Below the pieces are notes generated by a model. That model was given only the letters and a program-made list of their open reading frames with translations, was not told where the DNA came from and did not search any database. This document shows positions 1 to 5,686 of a stretch of 7,228 bases of DNA, piece by piece (position 1 is the stretch's first letter; each line of letters opens with the position of its first letter). The stretch is taken from the NCBI GenBank assembly GCA_937889485.1, contig CALAPG010000102.1, forward strand, positions 1 to 7,228. Reading direction: 5' to 3'. Source of the DNA: an uncultured Moraxella sp. (GTDB taxonomy: Bacteria > Pseudomonadota > Gammaproteobacteria > Pseudomonadales > Moraxellaceae). Both the position numbers and the translations under genes were made by a program.

Positions 1-136
1 CAGCACCCATCCCTGCTGCCCCAAGCGCACCAAACTGACGCAAAAAACGGCGGCGCGGCAACCTAGGTGCAGGGCTAACCAGTTGATGGTGAGGGGCGCT
101 CTCGGATTGGCAGAGCGATTGGTTCAATTTGCCCAT
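1..136 (-). CDS. efeB: Tat-exported protein N-terminus, probable EfeB (Dyp-type peroxidase/deferrochelatase), partial
   Basis: Only the first 45 codons are visible; the frame is open and runs out of the window at base 1. The start is ATG at 136-134, preceded by AGAGGA (146-141), a good ribosome-binding site four bases upstream. After an unusually long N-region of about 27 residues comes a twin-arginine motif, PRRRFLRQ (residues 27-34, fitting RRxFLK), then the start of a hydrophobic Gly/Ala-rich stretch (FGALGAAGMGA). This is a Tat signal peptide, used to export proteins already folded with a cofactor. EfeB is a Tat-exported haem-containing Dyp-type peroxidase of the periplasm that works with EfeO in iron uptake, and it is normally encoded next to efeO, as here. 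The Tat signal is read directly. The EfeB identity is inferred from position and signal type, because no catalytic domain is visible. Another Tat-exported redox enzyme is the main alternative. Confidence 0.7.
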   Translation of the reverse strand, partial: MGKLNQSLCQSESAPHHQLVSPAPRLPRRRFLRQFGALGAAGMGA

Positions 137-157
137 AAGATCCTCTACTTGGTTTGA

Positions 158-218
158 TTAAAATAAAAGAAAAAATAACCCGCTGGCTAACGCTGTTATG
201 AAGGTCACAAGCGGTGTT
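158..218 (-). other. hairpin with U-rich tail just upstream of efeB
   Basis: The arms CCGCT (180-184) and AGCGG (210-214) pair. They are extended by AAC (177-179) with GTT (216-218) across a single-base bulge, and enclose a 25-base loop. On the minus strand the structure is followed at once by a T-rich tract (ATTTTTTCTTTTATTTT). It may be a second weak terminator or attenuator, or the U-rich tract may simply aid translation initiation of efeB. The large loop keeps confidence low. Confidence 0.3.
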
Positions 219-310
219 CAAAGCAAAAAATTTGACTTGTATTGGGGTATGGCTGTTCTTGGGTTGCCGCTAGTTTTTATGACCATGCCATTGCCCACTT
301 GTTGCCTAAA

Positions 311-346
311 AACAGTAAAGGTGAGCCAAGGTCAACTGACTCACCT
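311..346 (-). terminator. possible terminator or attenuator after efeO
   Basis: A perfect 7-bp inverted repeat, AGGTGAG (319-325) and CTCACCT (340-346), encloses a 14-base loop. Read on the minus strand, the stem is followed by TTACTGTTTTTAGG, giving a U-run only after about five bases. This is weaker than the two clear terminators in the window because the loop is large and the U-run displaced. It lies about 60 bases downstream of the efeO stop codon and could cause partial termination before efeB. Confidence 0.4.
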
Positions 347-406
347 AATTACACTGCGCATAATATGGGTGCGAGGTTGGTACGGGGCAAAAAACAAAAG
401 CGCCGT

Positions 407-1300
407 TTACTGCAGCACCACGCCCATTTGAGCAAGGGGCTCGCCCAGTTTATTGACTGCCTCAGCCAGTGCCTTGGTGTCATCTGCGGTCAATTCGGTA
501 TACAATTTATAGTCATTACTACCCACTTGGTGCTTGGCAAGGAGCGCATCAACGGCAGCAAATTTTTGGGTTAACTCGGTGACCAATGCAGGGTTTTTGG
601 TTTGTATTACGGGTTTTAAAATCTCAAAAATCTTCTCGGCACCTTCAATATTGGCTTTAAAGTCATATAGATCGGTATGAGAAAAAATTTCTTCCTCACC
701 GGTAATCTTACTGGTAGAAACTTCATTAAGCAGATCAACCGAACCTTGTACCATCAACTCGCCTGTAACCTCTGCTGTGGGCAGCTTGGCGCGTAATTCT
801 TTGATATCGGCTAGCAACTGATCACCCAATTTTTCGGTACCTTGGGTGGTCTGCTGCGTCCAAAGAATTTTTTCGATACGGTGAAATCCCGACCAGACCT
901 CATCTTTTTCTAAGTCTGCTTCGCGGTTATCAATGCGCGGATCCAAATCACCAAAACTCTCTGCAATAGGCTCTGAGCGTTCATAATACATACGTGCCTT
1001 TGGATAAAGGGCTTTGGCTTCTTCAAGTTTGCCCGCTTTTAGGAGCGCGACAAATTTTTCTGTATCGGCAAGCAATAAGTCAATTTGCCCTGTCACCCAA
1101 GTTTTATAAGCCTCTGTTTGTTGAGTCAAATCAACGGGTTGACCTGCTTGATTAGCGGCAGTATTGGCGCTTGCCACCACACTACTGGCAGCTGCATCTT
1201 TGCCTTCAGAAGGGGCGGGCTTGCTACAGGCGGTAAGTCCTACCCATACCAGCATGCCTAAGCATAATGGTGAAAAGCGAGATAATAAACGTTTGGTCAT
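407..1300 (-). CDS. efeO: iron uptake system lipoprotein EfeO, short M75-domain form (EfeM-like)
   Basis: Periplasmic component of the EfeUOB-type iron uptake system, thought to bind iron and pass it towards the EfeU permease. ATG at 1300 gives 297 residues. An upstream in-frame TTG at 1315 is rejected because a GAGG ribosome-binding site (1309-1306) lies inside that extension, five bases before the ATG. The protein opens with MTKRLLSRF and a hydrophobic segment ending in the lipobox LTAC (Cys25), followed by an Ala/Ser-rich linker to about residue 55, so it is a lipoprotein. The rest is an M75 (imelysin-like) domain. It has YPKARMYYERSEPIAESFGDLDPRID in two adjacent blocks (about 99-124), the family metal-ligand motif HRIE (His140 to Glu143, HxxE), and EEIFSHTDLYDF further on. 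The N-terminal cupredoxin domain of the longer E. coli EfeO is absent, which matches EfeM-type proteins. No efeU lies upstream. Expression is probably controlled by Fur through the promoter at 1367-1395. Confidence 0.9.
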   Translation of the reverse strand: MTKRLLSRFSPLCLGMLVWVGLTACSKPAPSEGKDAAASSVVASANTAANQAGQPVDLTQQTEAYKTWVTGQIDLLLADTEKFVALLKAGKLEEAKALYPKARMYYERSEPIAESFGDLDPRIDNREADLEKDEVWSGFHRIEKILWTQQTTQGTEKLGDQLLADIKELRAKLPTAEVTGELMVQGSVDLLNEVSTSKITGEEEIFSHTDLYDFKANIEGAEKIFEILKPVIQTKNPALVTELTQKFAAVDALLAKHQVGSNDYKLYTELTADDTKALAEAVNKLGEPLAQMGVVLQ

Positions 1301-1305
1301 AACAG

Positions 1306-1309
1306 CCTC
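1306..1309 (-). promoter_or_regulatory. ribosome-binding site deciding the efeO start
   Basis: GAGG on the minus strand lies five bases upstream of ATG 1300. An alternative TTG start at 1315 would place this site inside the coding region and has no comparable site of its own. The signal peptide is also more typical when it begins with MTKRLL, with the positive charges at the very N-terminus. Confidence 0.75.
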
Positions 1310-1320
1310 AGTCAAAGCAA

Positions 1321-1340
1321 GTTAGCCACCGCTAACGGTG
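1321..1340 (-). other. two mutually exclusive small hairpins in the efeO 5' UTR
   Basis: GTTAGC (1321-1326) pairs with GCTAAC (1331-1336) around a CACC loop. CACCG (1327-1331) pairs with CGGTG (1336-1340) around a CTAA loop. The arms overlap, so only one can form at a time. The element lies between the predicted transcription start (near 1360) and the ribosome-binding site. No U-run follows, so it is not a terminator. Its function is unknown, and a short overlap like this can arise by chance. Confidence 0.35.
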
Positions 1341-1366
1341 AATTTAGAATAATTTTAAACGAAAGA

Positions 1367-1395
1367 ATTATAATGTAAATGATAATAATTATCAA
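1367..1395 (-). promoter_or_regulatory. sigma-70-type promoter of efeO
   Basis: On the minus strand, -35 TTGATA (1395-1390) and -10 TATAAT (1372-1367) are separated by exactly 17 bases. The -10 box is a perfect consensus and the -35 box matches five of six positions. Predicted transcription starts near 1360, giving a leader of about 60 bases before ATG 1300. The Fur operator lies inside the spacer and overlaps the -35 box, the expected position for repression. Confidence 0.8.
1380..1394. promoter_or_regulatory. Fur box (perfect 7-1-7 palindrome)
   Basis: TGATAAT-A-ATTATCA is an uninterrupted perfect palindrome that equals the established 7-1-7 Fur recognition consensus (TGATAATNATTATCA). It covers the -35 box and the promoter spacer of efeO, so iron-loaded Fur should block RNA polymerase. 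This fits an iron-uptake gene that is switched on when iron is scarce. The operator is read directly; the regulation is inferred. Confidence 0.88.
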
Positions 1396-1397
1396 TA

Positions 1398-1430
1398 GTA
1401 TTTATAAACCGTTGGTATTTATAAACCGTT
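1398..1430. repeat. 16-bp perfect tandem direct repeat upstream of the efeO promoter
   Basis: The unit GTATTTATAAACCGTT occurs at 1398-1413 and again at 1415-1430, identical in all 16 bases and separated by one base (period 17). Each copy contains the self-complementary core TTTATAAA. The repeat abuts the -35 box of efeO on its upstream side and lies before the pstB terminator. It could be an activator site, an AT-rich UP-like element, or a simple local duplication. Confidence 0.85.
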
Positions 1431-1463
1431 AGTTAGGTGTGTAACAGCGGCAGTGAACCACAT

Positions 1464-1493
1464 AAAAAAACCGCTATCGGCCAGTGATAGCGG
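1464..1493 (-). terminator. intrinsic terminator of the pst operon
   Basis: Perfect 8-bp stem CCGCTATC (1471-1478) with GATAGCGG (1486-1493), 7-base loop, followed on the minus strand by seven T (1470-1464). It begins about 30 bases past the pstB stop codon and separates the phosphate operon from the efeO promoter. Confidence 0.92.
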
Positions 1494-1523
1494 TCATAAT
1501 AAAACTAGACAAAAGGGTGATGC

Positions 1524-2279
1524 CTAGCCAAATTTACCCGTGATGTATTCTTCGGTTTCTTTACGCTCAGGGTTGGTAAAGATTTTGTCAGTTTCGCCCA
1601 TTTCCATCATCTCGCCCAAATACATATATACCGTATAATCAGACACACGTGCCGCTTGCTGCATATTATGGGTCACAATGGCGATGGTATAATCTTCTTT
1701 TAGGTCGGTAATCAAGTCTTCAATAGAACCCGTGGAGATGGGGTCAAGTGCGGAGGTAGGCTCATCAAGCAGCAATACCTCAGGGCGCGTTGCAACCCCA
1801 CGCGCAATACATAAACGCTGCTGTTGACCACCTGACAGTGAAAGACCCGAGGCTTTTAGCTTGTCTTTGACCTCGTTCCAAAGTGCGGATTTTTTGAGCG
1901 CCCATTCCACGCGCTCATCAAGCTCAGCGCGGCTTAGGCTTTCATACAAGCGCACCCCAAATGCCACATTATCATAAATCGACATGGGAAACGGCGTGGG
2001 TTTTTGGAATACCATACCCACACGCGCGCGCAACAAGTTAACGTCCACGGATTTATCAATAATATTTTGACCATCAAGATTGATTTCGCCCGTGGCTTTC
2101 ATACCAGGGTATAAATCATACATGCGGTTAAAAGTACGCAGTAAAGTGGATTTACCACAACCTGAAGGCCCAATAAAGGCGGTGACTTTTTTATCAGCGA
2201 TGTCGATATTAATATTTTTTAATGCATGAAATTTACCGTAATAAAAATCAAGATTACGAATTTGCATTTTTGCGGTCAT
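1524..2279 (-). CDS. pstB: phosphate ABC transporter ATP-binding protein PstB
   Basis: Cytoplasmic ATPase that powers phosphate import through the PstC-PstA channel; in many bacteria it is also part of the signalling complex that restrains the PhoR-PhoB system. The 251 residues match the usual PstB length. All ABC motifs are intact: Walker [10 protein letters not shown] (37-45), Q-loop within [12 protein letters not shown] (Gln92), signature LSGGQQQR (148-155), Walker B VLLLDEP (168-174) with catalytic Glu173, D-loop SALD (176-179) and the switch His204 in [13 protein letters not shown]. The [16 protein letters not shown] block is typical of PstB rather than of other ABC ATPases. The ATG at 2279 is preceded by AAGG with a spacing of about eight bases. 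It is the last gene of the pst operon, 75 bases after pstA, and is followed by a strong terminator; phoU does not follow. Confidence 0.97.
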   Translation of the reverse strand: MTAKMQIRNLDFYYGKFHALKNINIDIADKKVTAFIGPSGCGKSTLLRTFNRMYDLYPGMKATGEINLDGQNIIDKSVDVNLLRARVGMVFQKPTPFPMSIYDNVAFGVRLYESLSRAELDERVEWALKKSALWNEVKDKLKASGLSLSGGQQQRLCIARGVATRPEVLLLDEPTSALDPISTGSIEDLITDLKEDYTIAIVTHNMQQAARVSDYTVYMYLGEMMEMGETDKIFTNPERKETEEYITGKFG

Positions 2280-2354
2280 GATAACTACCTTATAAATTTT
2301 AGAAAATGCGAGCCACTAAACTTGGATAAAATAGGTGCCGATGTGTATACCAAA

Positions 2355-3224
2355 TTAATGAGAGGATTGTTCTTTGCCACTTAACAACCGTGCCAAAATA
2401 TTGAGCGTTAATACCGCCAAGGTAATAATCAATGCCCCTGCCCATGCCAATTGATTTGAAATTTCATAGGGTTGGCTGGCATATTGGTAAATCACGTTTG
2501 GCAAGTTGGCAATCGGCTGACCCATATCGGTACTAAAAAACTGGTTATTGAGAGCGGTAAACAGTAACGGTGCAGTTTCGCCCGAAATACGCGCAAATGC
2601 CAATAAAATCCCCGTTAATACCCCTGTTTTGGCAGCACGAAGCGTAACCGACAGCACCAATTTCCATTTTGGTGTGCCAAGTGCATACGCCGCTTCACGC
2701 AGGGTATTGGGTACCAACCGCAGCATGTTTTCAGTGGTACGCACCACCACAGGAATCACCAACAACGCCAAGGCAAGTGACCCTGCCCAGCCCGAAAAGT
2801 TACGACCTTGCACCATGAGCGCAAAAATAAATAGACCTATCACGATAGAAGGCGCGGATAGCAAAATATCATTCATAAAACGCGTTACTTTGCCAAGCCA
2901 GCTATTTTCAGCAAACTCTGCCAAATAAATCCCTGCCATAATACCAATAGGCGTACCAATTAATAGCCCCAACCCTGTTACCATAATCGAGCCAATAATG
3001 GCATTGCGAAGACCGCCAATCTCATTCGGTGACGGTGTATCTTGGGTAAAGATTGGCATGGTCAGTAACGCATGCGAGCCAGAAGCAAAAAGTTTAAATA
3101 AAATCAAACCCAAAAAAGTCAGACCAAATACAATAGATAGACCCGCAAAAATCAGCCCCAACACATTGGACAAGCGGCGGCGTTTGTAGATGGCATTATT
3201 ACGGTTAATATTAGTGGTAGTCAT
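2355..3224 (-). CDS. pstA: phosphate ABC transporter permease PstA
   Basis: One of the two inner-membrane permeases that form the phosphate channel with PstC. I place the start at ATG 3224 (289 residues) rather than at an in-frame TTG at 3236, because GGGG of the ribosome-binding site (3234-3231) lies five to six bases before that ATG and would be coding with the earlier start. After a basic N-terminus (KRRRL, 14-18) there are about six hydrophobic segments, near 22-46, 76-104, 116-138, 147-165, 199-222 and 262-281. The cytoplasmic coupling (EAA) loop that contacts PstB is at about 177-197 (REAAYALGTPKWKLV...). It is followed by ARISGETAPLLFTA, the PstA signature. The ATG is 18 bases past the pstC stop codon, so the two are probably translated together. 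Confidence 0.96.
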   Translation of the reverse strand: MTTTNINRNNAIYKRRRLSNVLGLIFAGLSIVFGLTFLGLILFKLFASGSHALLTMPIFTQDTPSPNEIGGLRNAIIGSIMVTGLGLLIGTPIGIMAGIYLAEFAENSWLGKVTRFMNDILLSAPSIVIGLFIFALMVQGRNFSGWAGSLALALLVIPVVVRTTENMLRLVPNTLREAAYALGTPKWKLVLSVTLRAAKTGVLTGILLAFARISGETAPLLFTALNNQFFSTDMGQPIANLPNVIYQYASQPYEISNQLAWAGALIITLAVLTLNILARLLSGKEQSSH

Positions 3225-3230
3225 ATTCTT

Positions 3231-3234
3231 CCCC
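3231..3234 (-). promoter_or_regulatory. ribosome-binding site deciding the pstA start
   Basis: Minus-strand GGGGAAGAATATG places GGGGA about five bases before ATG 3224. The alternative TTG at 3236 overlaps this site and would add only four residues (MGKN) with no ribosome-binding site of comparable quality. Confidence 0.7.
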
Positions 3235-3242
3235 AAAAATTA

Positions 3243-4193
3243 CTATTTTGTACCCGCGTTTTTATCCATACGCGCCAGCATCAATTTTGAAATCACCAGC
3301 ACAATAAAGGTAATAATAAACAACAAGAACCCTAAATGTAACAATGACGATTGGTGTAGACCCTCAGACTCGGCAAACTCATTTGCCAATGCCGAAGTAA
3401 TTGACACACCCGATTGAAATAGACTTGGGCTAATATTATAGGCATTACCAATTACAAACGTGACCGCCATAGTTTCGCCAAGCGCACGCCCAAGCCCCAA
3501 GATAATACCGCCCACTACCCCAGCCTTGGTATAAGGTAGCACCACATAACGCATCACTTCCCACGTGGTAGAACCAAGCCCATACGCCGATTCTTTGAGC
3601 ATTTGCGGCGTAATAGAAAACACATCACGCATCACCGAAGCAATAAACGGGATAATCATAATCGCAAGAATCAAACTTGCTGTAAACAAGCCAATGCCCA
3701 TTGGCGCACCTTGGAATAAGCGCCCAATATAAGGCACATCGCCCAAGTGAGCAATTAACCAAGGCTGAATGTTTTCTGAAAACCACGGCGCAAACACAAA
3801 AAAACCCCACATACCATAAATAATGGAAGGAATACCTGCCAAAAGTTCAATGGCAATACCTAAGGGGCGTTTCAAAAAATTGGGACAAAGCTCAGTCAAA
3901 AACATCGCAATACCAAAACTCACGGGCACCGCGACCAAAATCGCGATAATCGAAGTAATCAGAGTGCCATAAATGGGTGCCAAAGCCCCATACACGTCCA
4001 TACCAGTGTCCCAATCTTTACTGGTATAAAAATTAATGCCAAATGCTTTAATACTTGGTAGCGCCCCATAAAGTAACGACACCAATATACCGCCCAATAA
4101 CAATAGTACAATCACCGCAAAAAAACGTGTCGCATTGACGAAGAGCCAATCTAAGCGTTGTTGCTTTGCGAGTTTTGCGTGTAAATCTGACAT
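3243..4193 (-). CDS. pstC: phosphate ABC transporter permease PstC
   Basis: The second inner-membrane permease of the Pst importer. Its 316 residues are typical for PstC. Hydrophobic segments lie near 23-43, 73-98, 112-138, 165-187, 222-247 and 285-304. The loop between segments 1 and 2 ([11 protein letters not shown]...[11 protein letters not shown]) is characteristic of the family. The coupling loop [21 protein letters not shown] is at 200-220. [10 protein letters not shown] (235-244) supplies Arg236 and Glu240, which appear to correspond to residues reported as important for transport in E. coli PstC. ATG 4193 has only a weak ribosome-binding site (GGGTTC), in contrast to the strong one of pstS. 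It lies 138 bases after pstS, beyond a terminator-like hairpin, and no promoter was recognised in that gap. It is therefore probably expressed by read-through at a lower level than pstS. Confidence 0.96.
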   Translation of the reverse strand: MSDLHAKLAKQQRLDWLFVNATRFFAVIVLLLLGGILVSLLYGALPSIKAFGINFYTSKDWDTGMDVYGALAPIYGTLITSIIAILVAVPVSFGIAMFLTELCPNFLKRPLGIAIELLAGIPSIIYGMWGFFVFAPWFSENIQPWLIAHLGDVPYIGRLFQGAPMGIGLFTASLILAIMIIPFIASVMRDVFSITPQMLKESAYGLGSTTWEVMRYVVLPYTKAGVVGGIILGLGRALGETMAVTFVIGNAYNISPSLFQSGVSITSALANEFAESEGLHQSSLLHLGFLLFIITFIVLVISKLMLARMDKNAGTK

Positions 4194-4241
4194 AAGAACC
4201 CAGCCATCAAATAAATGTTAGTTTAATTGCCCAATAAATTT

Positions 4242-4281
4242 AAAAAAAAACGTAGAGCATTCAATCATATATTGCTCTACG
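4242..4281 (-). terminator. intrinsic terminator or attenuator between pstS and pstC
   Basis: Perfect 9-bp stem CGTAGAGCA (4251-4259) with TGCTCTACG (4273-4281), 13-base loop, followed on the minus strand by nine consecutive T (4250-4242). It begins about 50 bases after the pstS stop codon and ends about 50 bases before pstC. It should end most transcripts after pstS and protect their 3' ends, with partial read-through supplying pstCAB. Confidence 0.88.
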
Positions 4282-4331
4282 TTCATTTGATCATGCATAA
4301 CCCTTTTTATTTTTAGATCTTATCGAGGTTA

Positions 4332-5471
4332 CTATTTTGTCGCAGATGCTGCAGTAGCCGTTGCCTCAAACAGTGGCTTGCCATCTTTGCCCACCACCTC
4401 ATTCCAGCTAGCACGGAAAATTGCTTTGCTTTCTGCTGAGAAAGGTACAAAGTCCAAGCTTTTTGCGGCTTCATCCCCACCTGTATATGCCCAGTCAAAG
4501 AATTTTAACGTGTTTTTCACATTTTCTGGATTGGTTGGGTTTTTATGCACCAAAATAAAGGTAGCCGCAGAGATTGGCCAAGCATTGGCATCGGCTTGGT
4601 TGGTCAACACAATATTAAACCCTGGGGTGTTTTTCCAGTCGGCATTACCGGCTGCTGCAAAGCTTTCTGCAGATGGTTGCACAAAGTTACCCGCCGCATT
4701 TTTAAGCTGGGTATGCGCCATGTTGTTTTGTTTGGCATACGCGTATTCTACATAGCCAATCGAGTTTTTGGCGCGCGTTACGTTGCTTGCCACGCCTTCG
4801 TTACCTTTACCACCCGCGCCTGTAGCAGCGGTTGGCCATTTGATGGATTTATCAACGCCAGGGCCTGCTTTCCACTCAGGTGATACTGCCCCTAAATAAC
4901 TGGTGAAGTTAAAAGTGGTACCCGAACCATCTGAGCGAAAGATAGTGGTAATTGGGGCATCAGGCAGTGTAACGCCTGGGTTTAGGGCAGTAATGGCAGC
5001 ATCGTTCCACTTGGTGATTTTACCCAAATAGATATTGGCAAGCGTTGTGCCGTCTAATTTTAGTTGACCAGGCTGCACGCCATCAATATTGACGACAGGT
5101 ACCACACCACCAATCACAGTTGGAAACTGAATCAAACCGCTTTTGTCCAATTCTTCTTTACTCAAAGGCGCATCAGAGGCACCAAAGTCGACAGTGTTGG
5201 CTTGAATCTGCTTAATACCGCCTGATGAGCCAATAGATTGGTAGTTAACTTGTCCACCGGTTGTTGACTTAAACTGTCCTGCCCATTTGGCATAAATAGG
5301 CTGTGGAAAAGAAGCCCCTGCACCTGTGATGGTGAAGGCTGCGTTTTTATCGCTACCTGCGCTTGCGCTGCTGGCTGCTGCGCCGCTTTCTGCTTTGTCT
5401 GCAGGTTTGTTGCCACAAGCGGTCAATGCTAATGTCGATGCTACGATAATACTTAATAATGAATAACGCAT
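4332..5471 (-). CDS. pstS: phosphate-binding lipoprotein PstS
   Basis: Periplasmic phosphate-binding protein that captures phosphate and delivers it to PstCA. It has 379 residues, somewhat longer than the roughly 346 of E. coli PstS. ATG 5471 has an excellent ribosome-binding site, AGGAG (5482-5478), six bases upstream. The signal peptide ends in the lipobox LTAC (Cys19), followed by an Ala/Ser-rich flexible linker (20-45), so this PstS is predicted to be membrane-anchored. The E. coli protein is soluble. Phosphate-site motifs are all present: GAGASFPQPIY (50-60), SIGSSGGIKQI (79-89), VDFGASDAPLS (94-104) and RSDGSGTTFNFTSYL (from Arg179). GKGNEGVASNV further on is also typical. The promoter upstream carries a Pho box, and the gene is followed by a terminator-like hairpin, so it is probably the most highly expressed member of the operon. 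Confidence 0.97.
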   Translation of the reverse strand: MRYSLLSIIVASTLALTACGNKPADKAESGAAASSASAGSDKNAAFTITGAGASFPQPIYAKWAGQFKSTTGGQVNYQSIGSSGGIKQIQANTVDFGASDAPLSKEELDKSGLIQFPTVIGGVVPVVNIDGVQPGQLKLDGTTLANIYLGKITKWNDAAITALNPGVTLPDAPITTIFRSDGSGTTFNFTSYLGAVSPEWKAGPGVDKSIKWPTAATGAGGKGNEGVASNVTRAKNSIGYVEYAYAKQNNMAHTQLKNAAGNFVQPSAESFAAAGNADWKNTPGFNIVLTNQADANAWPISAATFILVHKNPTNPENVKNTLKFFDWAYTGGDEAAKSLDFVPFSAESKAIFRASWNEVVGKDGKPLFEATATAASATK

Positions 5472-5652
5472 GGCTGGCTCCTAAAAAATTTGTCACAAAA
5501 CTGGTTGATATATAAAGACTCGTTGGCAATGTTGGGGTAGCGCTTGGTGTATTTTGACCCCGTTCCATTCATGTGCTTTAATACCTACCAACTTGTAAGG
5601 TGAGTTGGCGGGCATAGGGCTTTATGCCCAACGGTTAATTGTGTTTGTATGA
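5472..5652 (-). other. structured 5' leader of pstS (about 180 nt) with three stem-loops
   Basis: The predicted transcript starts near 5652. Hairpin 1 pairs GGGCATA (5610-5616 on the plus strand) with TATGCCC (5623-5629) around a 6-base loop, and can be extended by GTT (5604-5606) with AAC (5630-5632). Hairpin 2 pairs CCAACT (5588-5593) with AGTTGG (5603-5608) around a 9-base loop; it competes with the extension of hairpin 1 for bases 5604-5606. Hairpin 3 pairs GGGGT (5534-5538) with ACCCC (5557-5561) around an 18-base loop. None is followed by a U-run and the ribosome-binding site is not obviously sequestered. The element matches no riboswitch class I recognise. Small out-of-frame ATG reading frames in it lack ribosome-binding sites. 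Confidence 0.45.
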
Positions 5653-5658
5653 AAATTG

Positions 5659-5686
5659 TGTATATGATTGCAGACAAATATGACAA
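5659..5686 (-). promoter_or_regulatory. promoter of pstS
   Basis: On the minus strand, -35 TTGTCA (5686-5681) and -10 TATACA (5664-5659) are separated by 16 bases. The -35 box is part of the second Pho-box half-site, the usual arrangement at PhoB-activated promoters, where PhoB substitutes for a good -35 contact. Transcription would start near 5652. Confidence 0.65.

Larger units (their letters stand above)
137..406 (-). other. efeO-efeB intergenic spacer (270 bases) without a gene
   Basis: No credible coding frame was found on either strand; the longest minus-strand ATG frame I traced, starting near 284, stops after about 23 codons. The spacer holds two hairpins (listed separately) and a T-rich tract on the minus strand just upstream of the efeB ribosome-binding site (about 158-176). 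No convincing separate promoter for efeB was recognised. A gap this long between genes of one pathway is more than a simple operon needs, so efeB may be attenuated, processed or separately expressed. Confidence 0.6.

Noticed and set aside
242..574. Plus-strand open frame of 110 codons across the efeO 3' end and the spacer
   Set aside because: It is antisense to efeO for much of its length, lacks a convincing ribosome-binding site and gives a protein with no recognisable features.
2548..2928. Plus-strand open frame of 126 codons opposite pstA
   Set aside because: It lies entirely within a well-supported gene on the other strand and shows no signal, motif or ribosome-binding site of its own.
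4194..4241. Possible separate promoter for pstC in the gap after the pstS terminator
   Set aside because: No pair of -35 and -10 boxes with acceptable spacing could be found; the candidates TTGGGC and TAACAT are only eight bases apart.
4378..4883. Two overlapping plus-strand open frames opposite pstS
   Set aside because: Both are shadows of the GC-richer pstS coding frame; their translated products look like arbitrary sequence.
5353..5572. Minus-strand small frames starting at ATG 5568 and ATG 5572 that run into pstS out of frame
   Set aside because: Neither has a ribosome-binding site, and the strong AGGAG at 5478-5482 clearly serves pstS. A leader peptide role cannot be supported.
5669..5677. 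Possible third Pho-box half-site (CAGACAA on the plus strand)
   Set aside because: It is spaced nine rather than 11 bases from the second half-site and lacks the TCAT part of the motif.
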